Origin: Teratosphaeria epicoccoides
Lineage: Eukaryota; Ascomycota; Dothideomycetes; Mycosphaerellales; Teratosphaeriaceae
DNA length: 64,000 nt
Assembly: GCA_021401465.1 (NCBI GenBank)
Contig: JADDMT010000016.1
Span: forward strand, 62,001 to 126,000
Direction of reading: 5' to 3'
Part shown: positions 54,063 through 64,000 of the stretch, in pieces
Numbering within the stretch: position 1 is the first letter of the stretch
How the letters are laid out: each line of letters starts with the position of its first letter
Program-made: the position numbers and the translations under genes
Notes under the pieces: model-generated
Database searches by the model: none
What the model was told of the DNA's origin: nothing
What the model saw: the letters and a program-made list of their open reading frames with translations, nothing else

Positions 54063-55020
54063 CGCTGTACAGGATGACGGAGAGTCAGCCTGCAAGTGTT
54101 TGTACTCACGTTGGAAGCGAAGCATAGCGCATATATGTTGACTTGGTTGGAAAACTTCACGCTTATACAACTCCTGGAAAGGGATACGACATAAATGACT
54201 CGACGACTGCGTAATATTAAACCGTACAGGCCAACTTCACGATAGACACGGCAGCAAGCATGGCACATGTCTTGGGGATGTATCGATTGAGCATCTAAAT
54301 TGCTGGTCCTGGCCCCGTGAATCCGACCTTACCTGACGTCACGCAGGACGTGTGGATTGTCAGAGGACCAGCACGCAAGCGTTTTCAAATAATTGGTAAG
54401 CTAGACGTAGACTCGAACTTTATGAAAGCTATGATCTAGTGATGAATCGTGATCATGAGTGTACCGAGTCTGGCGACGCGTATGGGTCTGCGCCCGGGAC
54501 GCGCTGAGAATACCATTTGACGAACAATCACTTCAATCACAAGGTTTGTCTTGTTGATGGAGTCAAACTGATCACCTGCTATATGTGCACAAGGGATCAA
54601 TCATCCTTAAATCCTACACCTCTTCCCGACCCTGCAGGTTACTCTTGTCTTGCCAAATGAGCAGGCGAAAATCAATACGATACCACCTACTGGTCACATC
54701 GAGCATTGCTGCACACCGCACTTTCCAACGACGAAACCATGTCGCAATCACGCCATGTGCTCCCTCTGGTTCGTTGGAAGAGAAGAAGTCAGCTGACTAT
54801 GCCCAGCGGCCAGCTTCAAATCGCTTATCGTGAAAATAATCGGTTCGCACATCGGTATGTTACCTCTAACATCGGCTTGGCAACTAGGCATACCATGCCC
54901 ACGTGCCTGAATCTCAGACAGCCGCAGCGACTACCCAACAAATAAGTGACCCGACTGCCGGATGAGCTGCAATTGACCCCTTTTACCGCCTCAAGCTAAG
55001 TGAACGCGACTCAATTGTAA
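54063..55020. other. intergenic, no supported gene
   Basis: About 950 bases upstream of the P450 relic. The missing N-terminal half of the P450 was not recognised here. Confidence 0.4.
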
Positions 55021-56097
55021 AGATCTAAGTGGCCATATCTCCTGAACCCCAAAGTGGCCCACTCGATGTTGCGGCAGACAGCAGGCTATAAGAAGGCTCT
55101 GGCATACAAGGAAAAGTTGCTCGCTCTCCCGGCAGGGGAGGCTGCTCGCCGAGTCACGCAAGCACAATCAGATAGTGATGGAGCTGTTCGTCGCGCTACG
55201 GATGATGTTTCCAAGCGAGAAATTGCGCCTTCAGAGAAAGAGTCGCGGGAGCCAGAGTTCCATTCACGCCTATTATATGACGAAGTGAGTACAATTTCTA
55301 CTCCAGCTACTTGGCAGTCGAGAACAAGAACTACTTAACAGCTGCTCGGCGTCATTATTGGCGGCCATGAAACTACATCCAATGCAGAGCTCTAGGCCAT
55401 AAAGCTATTCGCGAGCAATCAGTACGAGCTGAAGACACTGCGTGCTCGCCTACAATCATCATTTTCGGCCGCTTTTGTAACAGAGCGGATGCCAACGAGA
55501 TCGGAGATCATTAACACTCATTGTCCGTATCTTGCTGCATGCATAGAAGAGCTCCTTCGTTGTTCTCTCGCCGCACCTGCATGTGTCCGCGTGGCTACGC
55601 TTTGACACGTAGCTATCAGGTTAGCGGATTCCTAAAGGCACCCTGGTTTTCAGTGTCTGAAATGGTGCAGAATATTAGTCGCCAGGCTTTGAGATTGAAA
55701 CGGAACTCATCAGAAGCGACATTAGCCGAGACGTAACGGCAAAAGATAATTCCGATTAAGGCAATGGTAATCCAGCCAAATTCGCGCACGAGAGGTGGCT
55801 CCAGCAGTCGTCCAATGATAAGAGCAAGGTGTTCGATCCTGCACAAGGTCGCAACATAATCTTTAGCCTGGGCCCTCGAGGCTGATTTGGTAGACGATTA
55901 GCATATAACGAATTCCGCGTCCTAATCGTTCTTCTCGTATGGGACTTCCACCTGAACCCTCTGGACTCTAACTTGGACACAAATCAAGCTTATGACAGGT
56001 TGAAAACGCAACCGCAAGACTGTAATGTTCGTCTCACGCAGCTAGAGCAACAGAGTGTCCCTACACAGACCGATCCTGAGGAGACTGACGCTGTTTA
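55021..56097 (+). pseudogene. cytochrome P450 pseudogene (C-terminal half)
   Basis: Part 1 (55021-55284) reads WPYLLNPKVAHSML, then DDVSKREIAPSEKE and EFHSRLLYDE. A 57-nt intron follows (GTGAGT..CTTAAC..CAG, 55285-55341), and the I-helix block LLGVIIGGHETTSNAEL, where the next codon is TAG (55393-55395) instead of the usual Trp. The ExxR-like region is IEELLRC. At about 55600 the frame shifts by one. The new frame reads RIPKGTLVFSV, HERWLQQ, then FSLGPRG-stop-FGRRLAYNEF: TGA (55883-55885) replaces the heme-ligand Cys. In-frame stops also occur at 55610, 55622 and others before the final TAA at 56097. The N-terminal half is absent. The substrate class is unknown. It is non-functional as it stands. 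Confidence 0.85.
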
Positions 56098-56938
56098 AGG
56101 TAGTAAGAATGTCTATAGGAATAGGTTCCACAGAACCTTACGACCTAGTCAGGCTCAGGTGATCTATGCGAGTCGAGGGAGCTCAAGACCTTCATAGATG
56201 TTATTACACAACGTGTTGAGCAATGTGGATGAGATTGTGTCCGGTAGCTCTCCAACCAAATACCTCGAGATGTTCTCATCCGACCTGTTGCCCAAGGCCA
56301 AAGGGCGCTTGGAGCATCCGCCGCATCAGCACTTGCGCTGTCAACTGATTGAATCGCGCGACATTGCTACGATGGCATCGAGAGTCGCAGTGCTGTTGTC
56401 CATAACCATGAATCTGCGGAGATGTACCGGTCTACGGAATTGACAAGTCCGGAGCAAAATCGTCTCTGGTTTTGTCAGGAAAGGCTGCCAGAACAGCCTT
56501 CCCGAACAAGAAAGTTCTGGCTGCCGGGTTTGCTAGTTGCTACGATGCCTTACGCGACGGACAGGACGCTGTGCCGGTGTCGCTCGATCAGTGAATCGTG
56601 GATAGTCGTTGTCGCGGCAAGTAAGGCTGAAGAACATGATCTTGCTGCCCCATCACACCGTTGCAGCCTAGGTGTGGTCATGTGTTTCTTACACAAGTAG
56701 GTAGTCTACCTTTCCTAGCCACCTGCGTCATTGCGCATCTTGTGCAAACATTATTGGCGCGTCCAATGCATCTTCCTTCTTTCCGTCAAGACAGACACGG
56801 CTATATCCCGATCCTGATGGAGGTACCGAAGCCTGCAGGTGCACTGCCCAAGCTATCCCGCCTAAAAATAGCTGTAGTCTACACTCCATATCTTCGCAGG
56901 GACCGCCCCATCCTCTTCGACATCATTCGGGTTGAACA
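56098..56938. other. intergenic, unrecognised sequence
   Basis: About 840 bases between the P450 relic and the F-box gene. Frames at 56198-56443 and 56422-56700 look weakly protein-like but match nothing I know. It may be degraded mobile or gene sequence. Confidence 0.35.
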
Positions 56939-58339
56939 ATGCTTTCGTGTGCACAGGAGCGAACCGAGTCCAGGAGTCCAGCTGCCTCAACACCAGTCAA
57001 TGCCTCAGCAACACCAACGCGGCCTGGATCAATGCCGGCTCTACCAAGGGACCTCTGGTTGCTAGTCTTCCAAGAGCTGGCTGGCGACTACCAAAGCCTG
57101 CTGAGTATCAGCCTTGTCTCTCGCGACTGGCGGGTAATATCATGGCCTTGTCTGCTCCAAGTCGTAGACCTCAGCTCTCACAATCTGGAGCCTCGACTTT
57201 CTGACTTAGAAAACTCGGCGCTACCTGTGATCCGCTCACATCACCATGCGAAGTACCGTCCAAAGAATTTGGTACCGCGCCAGCGCTCTTTCCTGAGCCT
57301 CCTCACCGCCCAGCCTCATCTAGCCAAGCATGTCAAGTCTTTCACCTGGACTTTGGTCTGGAGGGACGCCTGGCGAGAGTCTGATTCATCGCCACTATCA
57401 GATATCGACTGCGAGACCTGGAATGTGTTCGCAAGCTTGATCAATGTCACAAGCCTAGACTTGGCGTCAATACACGATGTTTGGGACGTGGATCTGGTCC
57501 GTGAGAGTCCTGAGCATCTCTTCCCCAAAGTCATGGATCTGCGTCTACTGGGCTGGATGCATCGCGGTCTGGTCAAGGCCATCGTGAACACGATTGACGC
57601 CACGAAGCTGCAGAGTCTTCGACTTGACTTTCTGGAGGACCAAGGTGCCTTGCCCGACGGTGGTCCGCTCTGCTTTGAGCTTCCCCCTGAATTTGCACCG
57701 ACTGCTCGTCGCTTGGACACTTCGACAGATGAGCTCCTGGTCGATGATGCTATGTTACAGCGTCAAGAGACGGGTAAGGTCGCTATATTTCCGGGTCCAA
57801 TGTGGCTGCCCATGCGACTACTTTCTGCGCGATCATTAGACTCGCTCCAGCATTTACGTTTGACCGTCCCATACTTCGACGTGGATCGCGATGTTCGCAA
57901 CTACTTCACTGTGTTTCGTGATTCGGCGGTGCTATTGCGCAAGGTGTCACAAAGTCTGCAATCTCTGGTGGTCATCTTTGACGAGTCACACATGCACTAC
58001 TTCACACAAAGCTACGGCTGCGGAAACGGCAGGACTTTCCACACGTTGACGTACCGGCCGTGGTGCATCAGAATGGCAGCTGCATTTCTCAAACACATAA
58101 TCGGCGCCTTGTCTGAATGCTCGTTTCCGAAACTGGACCGGCTGGCTTTCGAGGGCTTCCATGTGCTGGAGTGCAAAGAAGCGTCGCAGGAGCTCGAGGA
58201 TGCACTTCAGCATCTCAAACATACCCCGTTCGAAAATGTCAATCTGACTGAAACTTCACATGTGGATGGGCGACTGAACTTTGAAGGATTTGACTGCACC
58301 ATACCAGAGATCGACGAAACAGTCTTGCGCAATAGCTGA
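56939..58339 (+). CDS. F-box protein
   Basis: A 466-residue protein (ATG 56939; an alternative at 57032, MPALPRDLWLL, starts right at the domain). The F-box occupies about residues 34-75: LPRDLWLLVFQELAGDYQSLL, then SLVSRDWRVISWPCL, the Skp1-binding fold of SCF ubiquitin ligases. The rest is divergent, with leucine-rich-like segments (VTSLDLASIHDVWDVDL, KLQSLRLDFLED, LQHLRLTVPYF) that may form degenerate repeats for substrate binding. Such F-box proteins are numerous in filamentous fungi. The target is unknown. No intron is needed. Confidence 0.75.
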   Translation: MLSCAQERTESRSPAASTPVNASATPTRPGSMPALPRDLWLLVFQELAGDYQSLLSISLVSRDWRVISWPCLLQVVDLSSHNLEPRLSDLENSALPVIRSHHHAKYRPKNLVPRQRSFLSLLTAQPHLAKHVKSFTWTLVWRDAWRESDSSPLSDIDCETWNVFASLINVTSLDLASIHDVWDVDLVRESPEHLFPKVMDLRLLGWMHRGLVKAIVNTIDATKLQSLRLDFLEDQGALPDGGPLCFELPPEFAPTARRLDTSTDELLVDDAMLQRQETGKVAIFPGPMWLPMRLLSARSLDSLQHLRLTVPYFDVDRDVRNYFTVFRDSAVLLRKVSQSLQSLVVIFDESHMHYFTQSYGCGNGRTFHTLTYRPWCIRMAAAFLKHIIGALSECSFPKLDRLAFEGFHVLECKEASQELEDALQHLKHTPFENVNLTETSHVDGRLNFEGFDCTIPEIDETVLRNS

Positions 58340-58399
58340 TCACAAAAGCTCAAAACGGCCGCCATCAGGCCGTGCAAGTACTCAGCGCACCCCCTATGC

Positions 58400-59505
58400 T
58401 TACTCCGAAATCTTCACCGGCTTGTCCACGTCGGCTGGCCAGATGTCCCTGCCACAACCTTGATGTTCGTTATTATAGGCTGAGTATATTGTGTACCAGG
58501 CGTAACAGTCTGGTGTAGCCTTATTTTTGTTCCATCCCAGCGTCGCAGCTACGTCAGCTACTTTGAAAACGCCAGAATAGTCGGGATTTGGAGCCATATT
58601 GCGAACCCAGGGAACATGCATGTATTCATGGATCAAGATACGTTCTCGGCAATCCACTTGCTTGAGGGTTGGAGTCAGGGAGATGTCAGTCCAGGTACGA
58701 TAAATGTTCGGGTACTTGCTGTCATCAAAGAATGTCGGACAAAAAACGATGCTAGTGCTCGTCGAGAATCGGTATTTCTGCTCAATAGCCAAGTCCCAGG
58801 ATCGTTGAGGGACGATGGTCTCGGCTTGCGATGCAGTGTCTCCTGAGCTGTTTGATATCAGCAATCTGCGCGTGGTATGCGGGTCGCCGCGGTCACCTAC
58901 CCGCAAAGTGGATTTTCGTTGCCGGCTTTTACGTGATTATCAGCATTACAAATGAATCGCAGGGCGGCTGGCTTCGACCCTCCACGACCTGGAAAGTTGT
59001 CGATATTGTTCGTGATCAGATCATACGAATCCGCAACGTACTGGATACCGATGTCTCGCGCATTAAACATCTGAGTGTATGCTGGATCTTCATCCTGGAT
59101 GAATATTTGATTCTCCAAGTTCGTGTTGCCCTTCGTTCCGACCGGCTGGCTTGGGAGACGACTTTTAAGGTCTTGCAACCTCTGCGAACTGTCCTTCACC
59201 AAGGGCTGCATCGCAATATAGGCTTGCACAATCCTCTCGCGTTGTCCAACATCCGTGCAGGACTCATCCCAGTCGAAGTATCGCTGCCTGGCGGCATCTG
59301 GTCCCAAGTTCGTCAAGATCCTCGACTTCTCGATCTGGTCTCCGCTGGTAGCGTCGGTGTACGGTGGCTCGCCATCAGGGTTCTCGAGAGTCTGTGCTGC
59401 TGGATCTGCTCGAGTCTCGTGGCGATCGCTCGAAGAGCTGTCTTTGTATGGCACCACGACGGCGATACCGCAAGAGGCGAATAAAAGCCAAATCGGTGCT
59501 CTCAT
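58400..59505 (-). CDS. secreted metalloprotease-like protein (HEYMH, M35/LysMEP type)
   Basis: Two exons, 59505-58901 and 58847-58400, over a 53-nt intron (GTAGGT..AAACAG, phase 2) give 350 residues. The signal peptide is MRAPIWLLFASCGIAVV; an upstream ATG (59559) is less likely. The zinc site reads ILIHEYMHVPWV (HExxH), followed about 40 residues later by ATPDCYAWYTIYSAY, similar to the ADSYAWY block after the HExxH of deuterolysin/lysine-specific M35 peptidases. The N-terminal two thirds are a divergent propeptide-like or regulatory region with ARQRYFDWDESCTD. The third zinc ligand cannot be set with certainty. Expected to be extracellular. The acceptor choice (58847) rests on a normal intron size and the CTGAT branch site. 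Confidence 0.7.
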
Positions 59506-60081
59506 GATGGACTGGAAGGCACTTGTAGAATCCAACCCCTGCAAGAATAGCATTTGCAATGTCTGCGGGACATTCTGCAGTATATATGTGCTTCTGAACT
59601 CTGCAATGCAACTCGAGCAGCATGGCTCAGCCTCGAGACACTTTGTCAGGGAGCCTGCGTTCTGTGCGCTGCATGAGAGTCGACTGTTGCATCTAGCTCT
59701 GTGTCGCGATCCAGCGATCTGACTGGTTCAAAGGACTCCTGCTGACGGTGTCTGTCCAAGCCCCGAAGTAGGCATGTGGCACGGTACCAGCAGCCGAGGA
59801 TCAATCCCTCAGAACCAACAACCAACAGTCAGCGTGTGCATCGAAGCTCCACTACTGCAGCTCTATTCTGTACCAATAATTGCACTGCCTCGAGGATGAA
59901 ACGCCAACATAGATGTGTTGTTATACCTGTTCTAAGACATGCCCAATATGGCATTCGGCAGGCTCCTAAGCCTCAACGACCGGATATGCTGGAACCATAT
60001 ATACTGGTGATGACCTCCTGAAGCGGGCCTCTACTCTACAGTACCTGTACCACTGCAGCGGTACAGAACCGTCTCAACGCC
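59506..60081. other. divergent promoter space
   Basis: Between two divergent genes for secreted proteins. No gene was seen. Confidence 0.4.
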
Positions 60082-62000
60082 ATGGTGAATCACCACATCT
60101 TACGATATCGTCGCTCCTGCCTACCTGTTTACTTTCTGCTCCTCGGAACAGCTAAGGTTCAGGCCACAAGCACCGGTCAGAATGTAACGGATGTCACGTC
60201 TGTCGCCACCGTCAGCGGCAGTACGATCACAGGCAAGATCCAACTCATAGAAGACCACGATACACAACATTAACTCATTCATGATAGAGGTGTTCACACC
60301 GACTTCAGTATCGATCAGTGGTGTCACTCCGCCGTTGACAGCGCCTACTACCATAACGACGACCGATTCTGCTGGAGAGACGGTCGCGATCGCGGTTGCC
60401 GCAGGCGCTGGTATCGTGGCTGGCGGTGGTCTAGCTGCGTGGATGTTTAAACCTGTGCCAGGCGCGCCTCCTGCGCCGACTTCGCCCCCAAGCTACAGTA
60501 CTGAGAGCCCCGAAATCTCATCTCATACGATTACGACCAGCGCTACCACGAGCAGTTCCTCCGAAGCTCATGCTTGCCCTTACCCGTCCACTGGCTTCCC
60601 TATCAGTTTTGCCTCGGCGGACAGTGAGCCGCAGTGGACAGCTGCGCTGCCGGCACCATCTACGAGTACTGCCTACTCTCCACAATGCACGCAACAAGGT
60701 TCCAATAAGCAATTACTTCGCGGCACTGACCCGGGCTATATCAATGCCCTGGCAGCAGTCTTCTGCAAGAGCGACCTCTCTAAAGACGAGAGCACTACTC
60801 TCGGACAGAATGATCTGCCAACCGACAGTGGCTACAAGAACGCTCAGCTTGATAGCGTCCGCGTCAAGTTCGATTTCAAGCACAAGATTACAAATGACGG
60901 TTGTGCCCAGAATTGCGTCAATGCATACAAGGCAGCGATTTTGAGCTGTAAGTCTCGAAAGTTTGATAGTGAAGTTCAAAGGTCTAGGCTAATTAAGTAG
61001 CAGGTCAATACGATTCACACACTCTCTACGGTGGAGCAAGCCTACAACAAGGCTGTGGAAGCTACGACTTCACGGTCGATGCTGATCCAAACACTAAACT
61101 GACCTGCAATCCAATCCCGAGCCCAATATGGCAAGCTTATGACTACAGAGATGCTGCGGTCGATGCGATCAACAATTTCTGCACCGCCCACGATGGGAAG
61201 TCGTTGAAGCAGAGTGACGCAGGCACCAACATCAACGAGCAGACTTTCTCAGCCACGTATGCGGAAAGCTGCACGGGAAGCGGATCTTACACCATCTCCA
61301 AAGACCTCTGCGTCCAGTATCTCATGCAGACTGTGGACTCGTGCGGCACAGATACCACCATGTATAAACACGGTGGTACTCTGACCGACACAGACAACTG
61401 CGGAGCCTTCAGCTTCCACCCTGGTGGCTACGATGTCATGGCCTGCTATCCGGAAAACCAGAATGCAGGCTACATCAGCGGTTCGCACGTCAGTATCACG
61501 CCGGCCGTGGCTAAAGATGCCATCGGCCAGTTCTGCGATAGAACCGGCGCGGATCAAAAGTATACGCTGGACCCGAAGAACATTCCATCGAGTAGCAGCT
61601 TCACCCAAGATACCTGCACCACTGCTGGCTTCGCTGCATGTGCTTATTACTACAACAATGATGGCTCGCGGGCAAAGAGTGGGAGCTTGGGCGATATGGT
61701 CGTCCGCATGAGCGCTCAGTTCATGAACCCAAACAATCAATACAATTGCTCTTCTAATGAATCTTATGAGATTCATGGTGATCGGTGAGTTCATGCCCAG
61801 GCTGCGTCGGACCTGATTAGATGAGCTTAACTGATTGCGACTCGTACAGGTGCCATGCCGAGCTCGGAAAAATGATAGGCCTCGAGCCCAAGGGTAATTG
61901 CGTGGGTAGCGATGCCAACAAACTTGATCTGGGTAGTTTCCTAGAAGACGCAGATAAAGGCTGCGTATTGTGGAACTTCTGGGCTGTAGAGACGCATTAG
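60082..62000 (+). CDS. three-module cysteine-rich secreted or anchored protein, unknown function
   Basis: Four exons: 60082-60232, 60288-60947, 61004-61784 and 61850-62000, giving 580 residues. Introns are 55 nt (GC..AG donor, ACAG|GCAAGA), 56 nt (GTAAGT) and 65 nt (GTGAGT). Residues 11-30 look like a signal peptide (YFLLLGTAKVQA). A Gly/Ala-rich hydrophobic stretch (VAIAVAAGAGIVAGGGLAAWMF) near residue 85 may be a membrane segment. Then follow a Ser/Thr/Pro linker and a long Cys-rich part with three related blocks: YINALAAVFCKSD, DAAVDAINNFCTAHDGK and AVAKDAIGQFCDRTGADQ. Each is followed by a Cys-containing beta-like region (CGSYDF, CTGSGSYTISKDLC, CAYYYNNDGS). It ends CVLWNFWAVETH. I do not know the family. 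Probably extracellular or at the cell surface. Confidence 0.65.
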
Positions 62001-62176
62001 ACTTTGTCTTCGCTTGCGACATGCACACATTGCCATGTCAAATGCCAATATGCAGCACTGCTTCCCAGACATTTAGCGACTGAGCGCCTGACTTAGAGCA
62101 TTGATGCACCGTGTCGATGATGAAATTTTCTTATAGGCGTCGAACTCTCCGATCGGTGCCAGGCGAGTCAGTCACC

Positions 62177-62942
62177 TTAAACCGGGACATTGACCACATT
62201 CAGCATCACCGTATTCGCTAATTGAACACTGCTAGCCACAACCTCGCCCATATACCCCTTTGCATACCAAATATAGGGCGCAACCCAAACGATGTGACCG
62301 ACAAGCCCGAGAACCAGCGATCGCGCGATTCCAGCTCCAGTCATGATTCTGTTTTTCAGCATGGATCGGTAGAAGAAGTACGACGCCGGCACGAAATTGA
62401 CGAGGGTGCTCAGCAGGCCCGCATTATACTCCTTGTCGACAATAGCCCTGATAATGTGCGTGGCGCTGTTGAACACAACCATGCCGTAGTAGTTCGCACC
62501 GCCGGCAGACGGCTCAACGTATCGCAGAGACCAGGCTCCAACCCACATAGTTATGCCGTTGACAGCGAAGACTGGGAGGGGAGTTGCTGGGCAGTGATTT
62601 GTATCTGGGTAGCCCTATCGAGTCCACATTAGTGCTGAGATCACCATGGCATGAATGCATACGTACAAGGTTTGAGCACAGCGATTGGTGAAACGAGTAT
62701 GGCACGCCTTTGATGTCGTAGCCCCATTCCTCAAACTGGTGAAGCATGTACATCGGCCCACAGACGTAGCACCACCATCGAGGATCTCGCACTCGTAGAC
62801 GCCAGGAGTCGAATGATCGTAAGTCACTTGGTCCTTCCTGCGTTTTCCACTCGCCGAACAGCAGTTGAATGGCAAGCATCGAACCGACTGTCAAGCTGAT
62901 CCAAGGCCATTGACGGATGATATTGTCGATCTCTGGACTCAT
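62177..62942 (-). CDS. HXXEE-motif membrane protein
   Basis: Exon 1 (62942-62667) and exon 2 (62614-62177), over a 53-nt intron (GTACGT..CGATAG, phase 0), give 237 residues. Exon 1 contains CGPMYMLHQFEEWGYDIKG with the HxxEE motif (HQFEE) of a small family of unknown function. Exon 2 continues GYPDTNHCPATPLPVFAVN and has several hydrophobic segments (LVLGLVGHIVWVAPYIWYA, YYGMVVFNSATHIIRA with a further His). The His/Glu residues inside membrane-like segments suggest a metal site in an integral membrane protein, but no reaction is known. Genes of this family are scattered in fungi and bacteria. Confidence 0.75.
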
Positions 62943-64000
62943 GGTGGCCGCGATGGTAGGACGAGATTAGCCAACTGCAGGCTTCGAGGTGGAGATATGT
63001 TTATCTCAACGTGAGTATCTTAGCTCAGTCGTCATACGTAGTAATGCTTTTTAGGGACCGACAGACCGAGGGACATGACCCACGGACTGACAAAGTTACC
63101 GGCTCGGACGAATTTCCGGACGACTTTTCTTGATCTCAATTATGCAAGTACTGATATGCACGAGAACATGTTCGGTCCAAACGTGAAAGTTTTCACATGA
63201 CGATCACTACGAAAGATCCCCGGCCTCTACATAGTCAGTCAATCAGGTATTTGGGCTTTTTGGTTGATCTCTGACTAGCTCATTGCAGCAGTCGATTCAC
63301 TTCTGACTGAATGATTGTGCATGGCGGTCGGTTCATGTCTGATCGACTAGCTCCCTCTTCATCGCTTCAGATAGCTGACCAACTAGATTGTAGTATCTTG
63401 ACAGCTAATGACGCGGGAAACCTTTCTCTCGGTCCGCAATCAATCGAAGCGGCTGAGAGCGATGCAATTGTTTAGAATATCACGATAACACTTGGACACT
63501 CGCCCTTGCAATCACAAAAATCCTGAACCTAGGAAGTCAGAGCAAGCCAGAGCGAGTCTGAGGAAGTCAAATATGATCAGACATGGTCAGACATGGTAAG
63601 ATACGGTCAGATACGGTCAGATATTCGGGTTCGAACCGTCCGATATCTGATTGATCAAAATATTTCATGGACTGTTAAGAACACTCATCACGACCAGGCA
63701 TGTCGGTGCTGCAGTGCAAGAGAAGGAAGTTTCTGCTCGACCAACTGTCTTCGTCGAATGGGCTGCCGTTGCTCAAAGAGTACTCTAACACAGAACGAGC
63801 ATCCGCGCCACCAGGTTAGCTACGTACTGCCCATCTACACTTCCCATGATGTTCGTCTGCTCCTTGTGTCGTGATCGAGTCACCGCCTCCACGATCCCTC
63901 AGACGCACTACTCATTGAGCTCCCGAGCTGATAACTACCTACGAAGTCTCTGCGCTTTGTCAGGCACTCAGCTGCACGACATGAGGAGAAGAGTCTATCA
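62943..64000. other. right-edge intergenic with short repeats
   Basis: No supported gene. Several CTGA/TCAG words recur, and a 10-bp repeat abuts a palindrome at 63578-63649 (own entry). A frame at 63593-63874 overlaps these repeats and is not credible. Confidence 0.4.
63578..63649. repeat. 10-bp tandem repeat leading into an imperfect palindrome
   Basis: Four 10-bp units (CAGACATGGT twice, AAGATACGGT, CAGATACGGT) run from 63578 to 63617. From 63618 to 63649 an imperfect palindrome follows, CAGATAT..GGTTCGAACC..ATATCTG. Confidence 0.8.

Noticed and set aside
56198..56700. Possible retrotransposon fragment
   Set aside because: The translation looked weakly protein-like, but no reverse transcriptase, integrase or gag zinc-knuckle motif is visible.
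61249..62028. Minus-strand frame of 259 codons
   Set aside because: Antisense to exons 3 and 4 of the secreted module protein, and it crosses a well-defined intron of that gene.
63618..63649. tRNA B-box-like GGTTCGAACC
   Set aside because: No A box or cloverleaf could be built around it. It is the centre of a palindrome.

Overview
This is nuclear DNA of a filamentous ascomycete. The genes are eukaryotic, with short introns (mostly 50-65 nt, GT..AG, CTRAY-like branch sites) and compact intergenic spaces. The set (Ssr4, a Ras2/RasB-type GTPase with an internal insert, fungal Zn-cluster regulators, a divergent H3-H4 pair with introns) points to Pezizomycotina. Dothideomycetes is my best guess, from the style of the genes only; no marker in the window proves it.

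Layout. From 0 to 14.7 kb: pyroglutamyl peptidase, SUA5, HEM14, a Zn-cluster-like regulator, a hypothetical, a MOSC/mARC-type protein, a small hypothetical with a decayed neighbour copy, and RAD54. From 14.9 to 22 kb: a small secreted cysteine-rich protein, SWI/SNF-RSC subunit Ssr4 with an unusual in-frame tail beyond its stop, and an RRM protein. From 22 to 29.8 kb: a long gene-poor stretch with simple repeats, the Ras GTPase, a DHA1-type MFS transporter that has lost its middle helices, a 22-bp minisatellite and an NTF2-like protein. From 30.8 to 43.7 kb: ALG9, NAF1, EXO5 (two exons), a type II haloacid dehalogenase (two exons), histones H4 and H3, and an Mpv17/PMP22 protein. From 44 to 51.5 kb: a broken hypothetical, gene-poor DNA with microsatellites, a tiny hypothetical and POL5. 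From 52.7 to 64 kb the content is more accessory: a regulator-like protein, a cytochrome P450 pseudogene, an F-box protein, a secreted HEYMH metalloprotease-like protein, a multi-module secreted or anchored cysteine-rich protein, and an HXXEE-family membrane protein.

Most genes are housekeeping genes for separate processes: tRNA t6A, heme, recombination, chromatin remodelling, N-glycosylation, snoRNP assembly, mitochondrial DNA and rRNA synthesis. There is no operon-like logic and no clear biosynthetic cluster. The unusual items are (1) the Ssr4 reading frame continuing through two amber codons that sit inside a three-copy coding repeat, (2) an MFS gene with an internal deletion and an interrupted N-terminus, (3) a P450 pseudogene with a conserved intron but a stop at the heme cysteine, (4) a newly spliced small cysteine-rich secreted protein, and (5) a 580-residue three-module secreted protein of unknown function. 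All splice models were made by eye from sequence signals and frame continuity.
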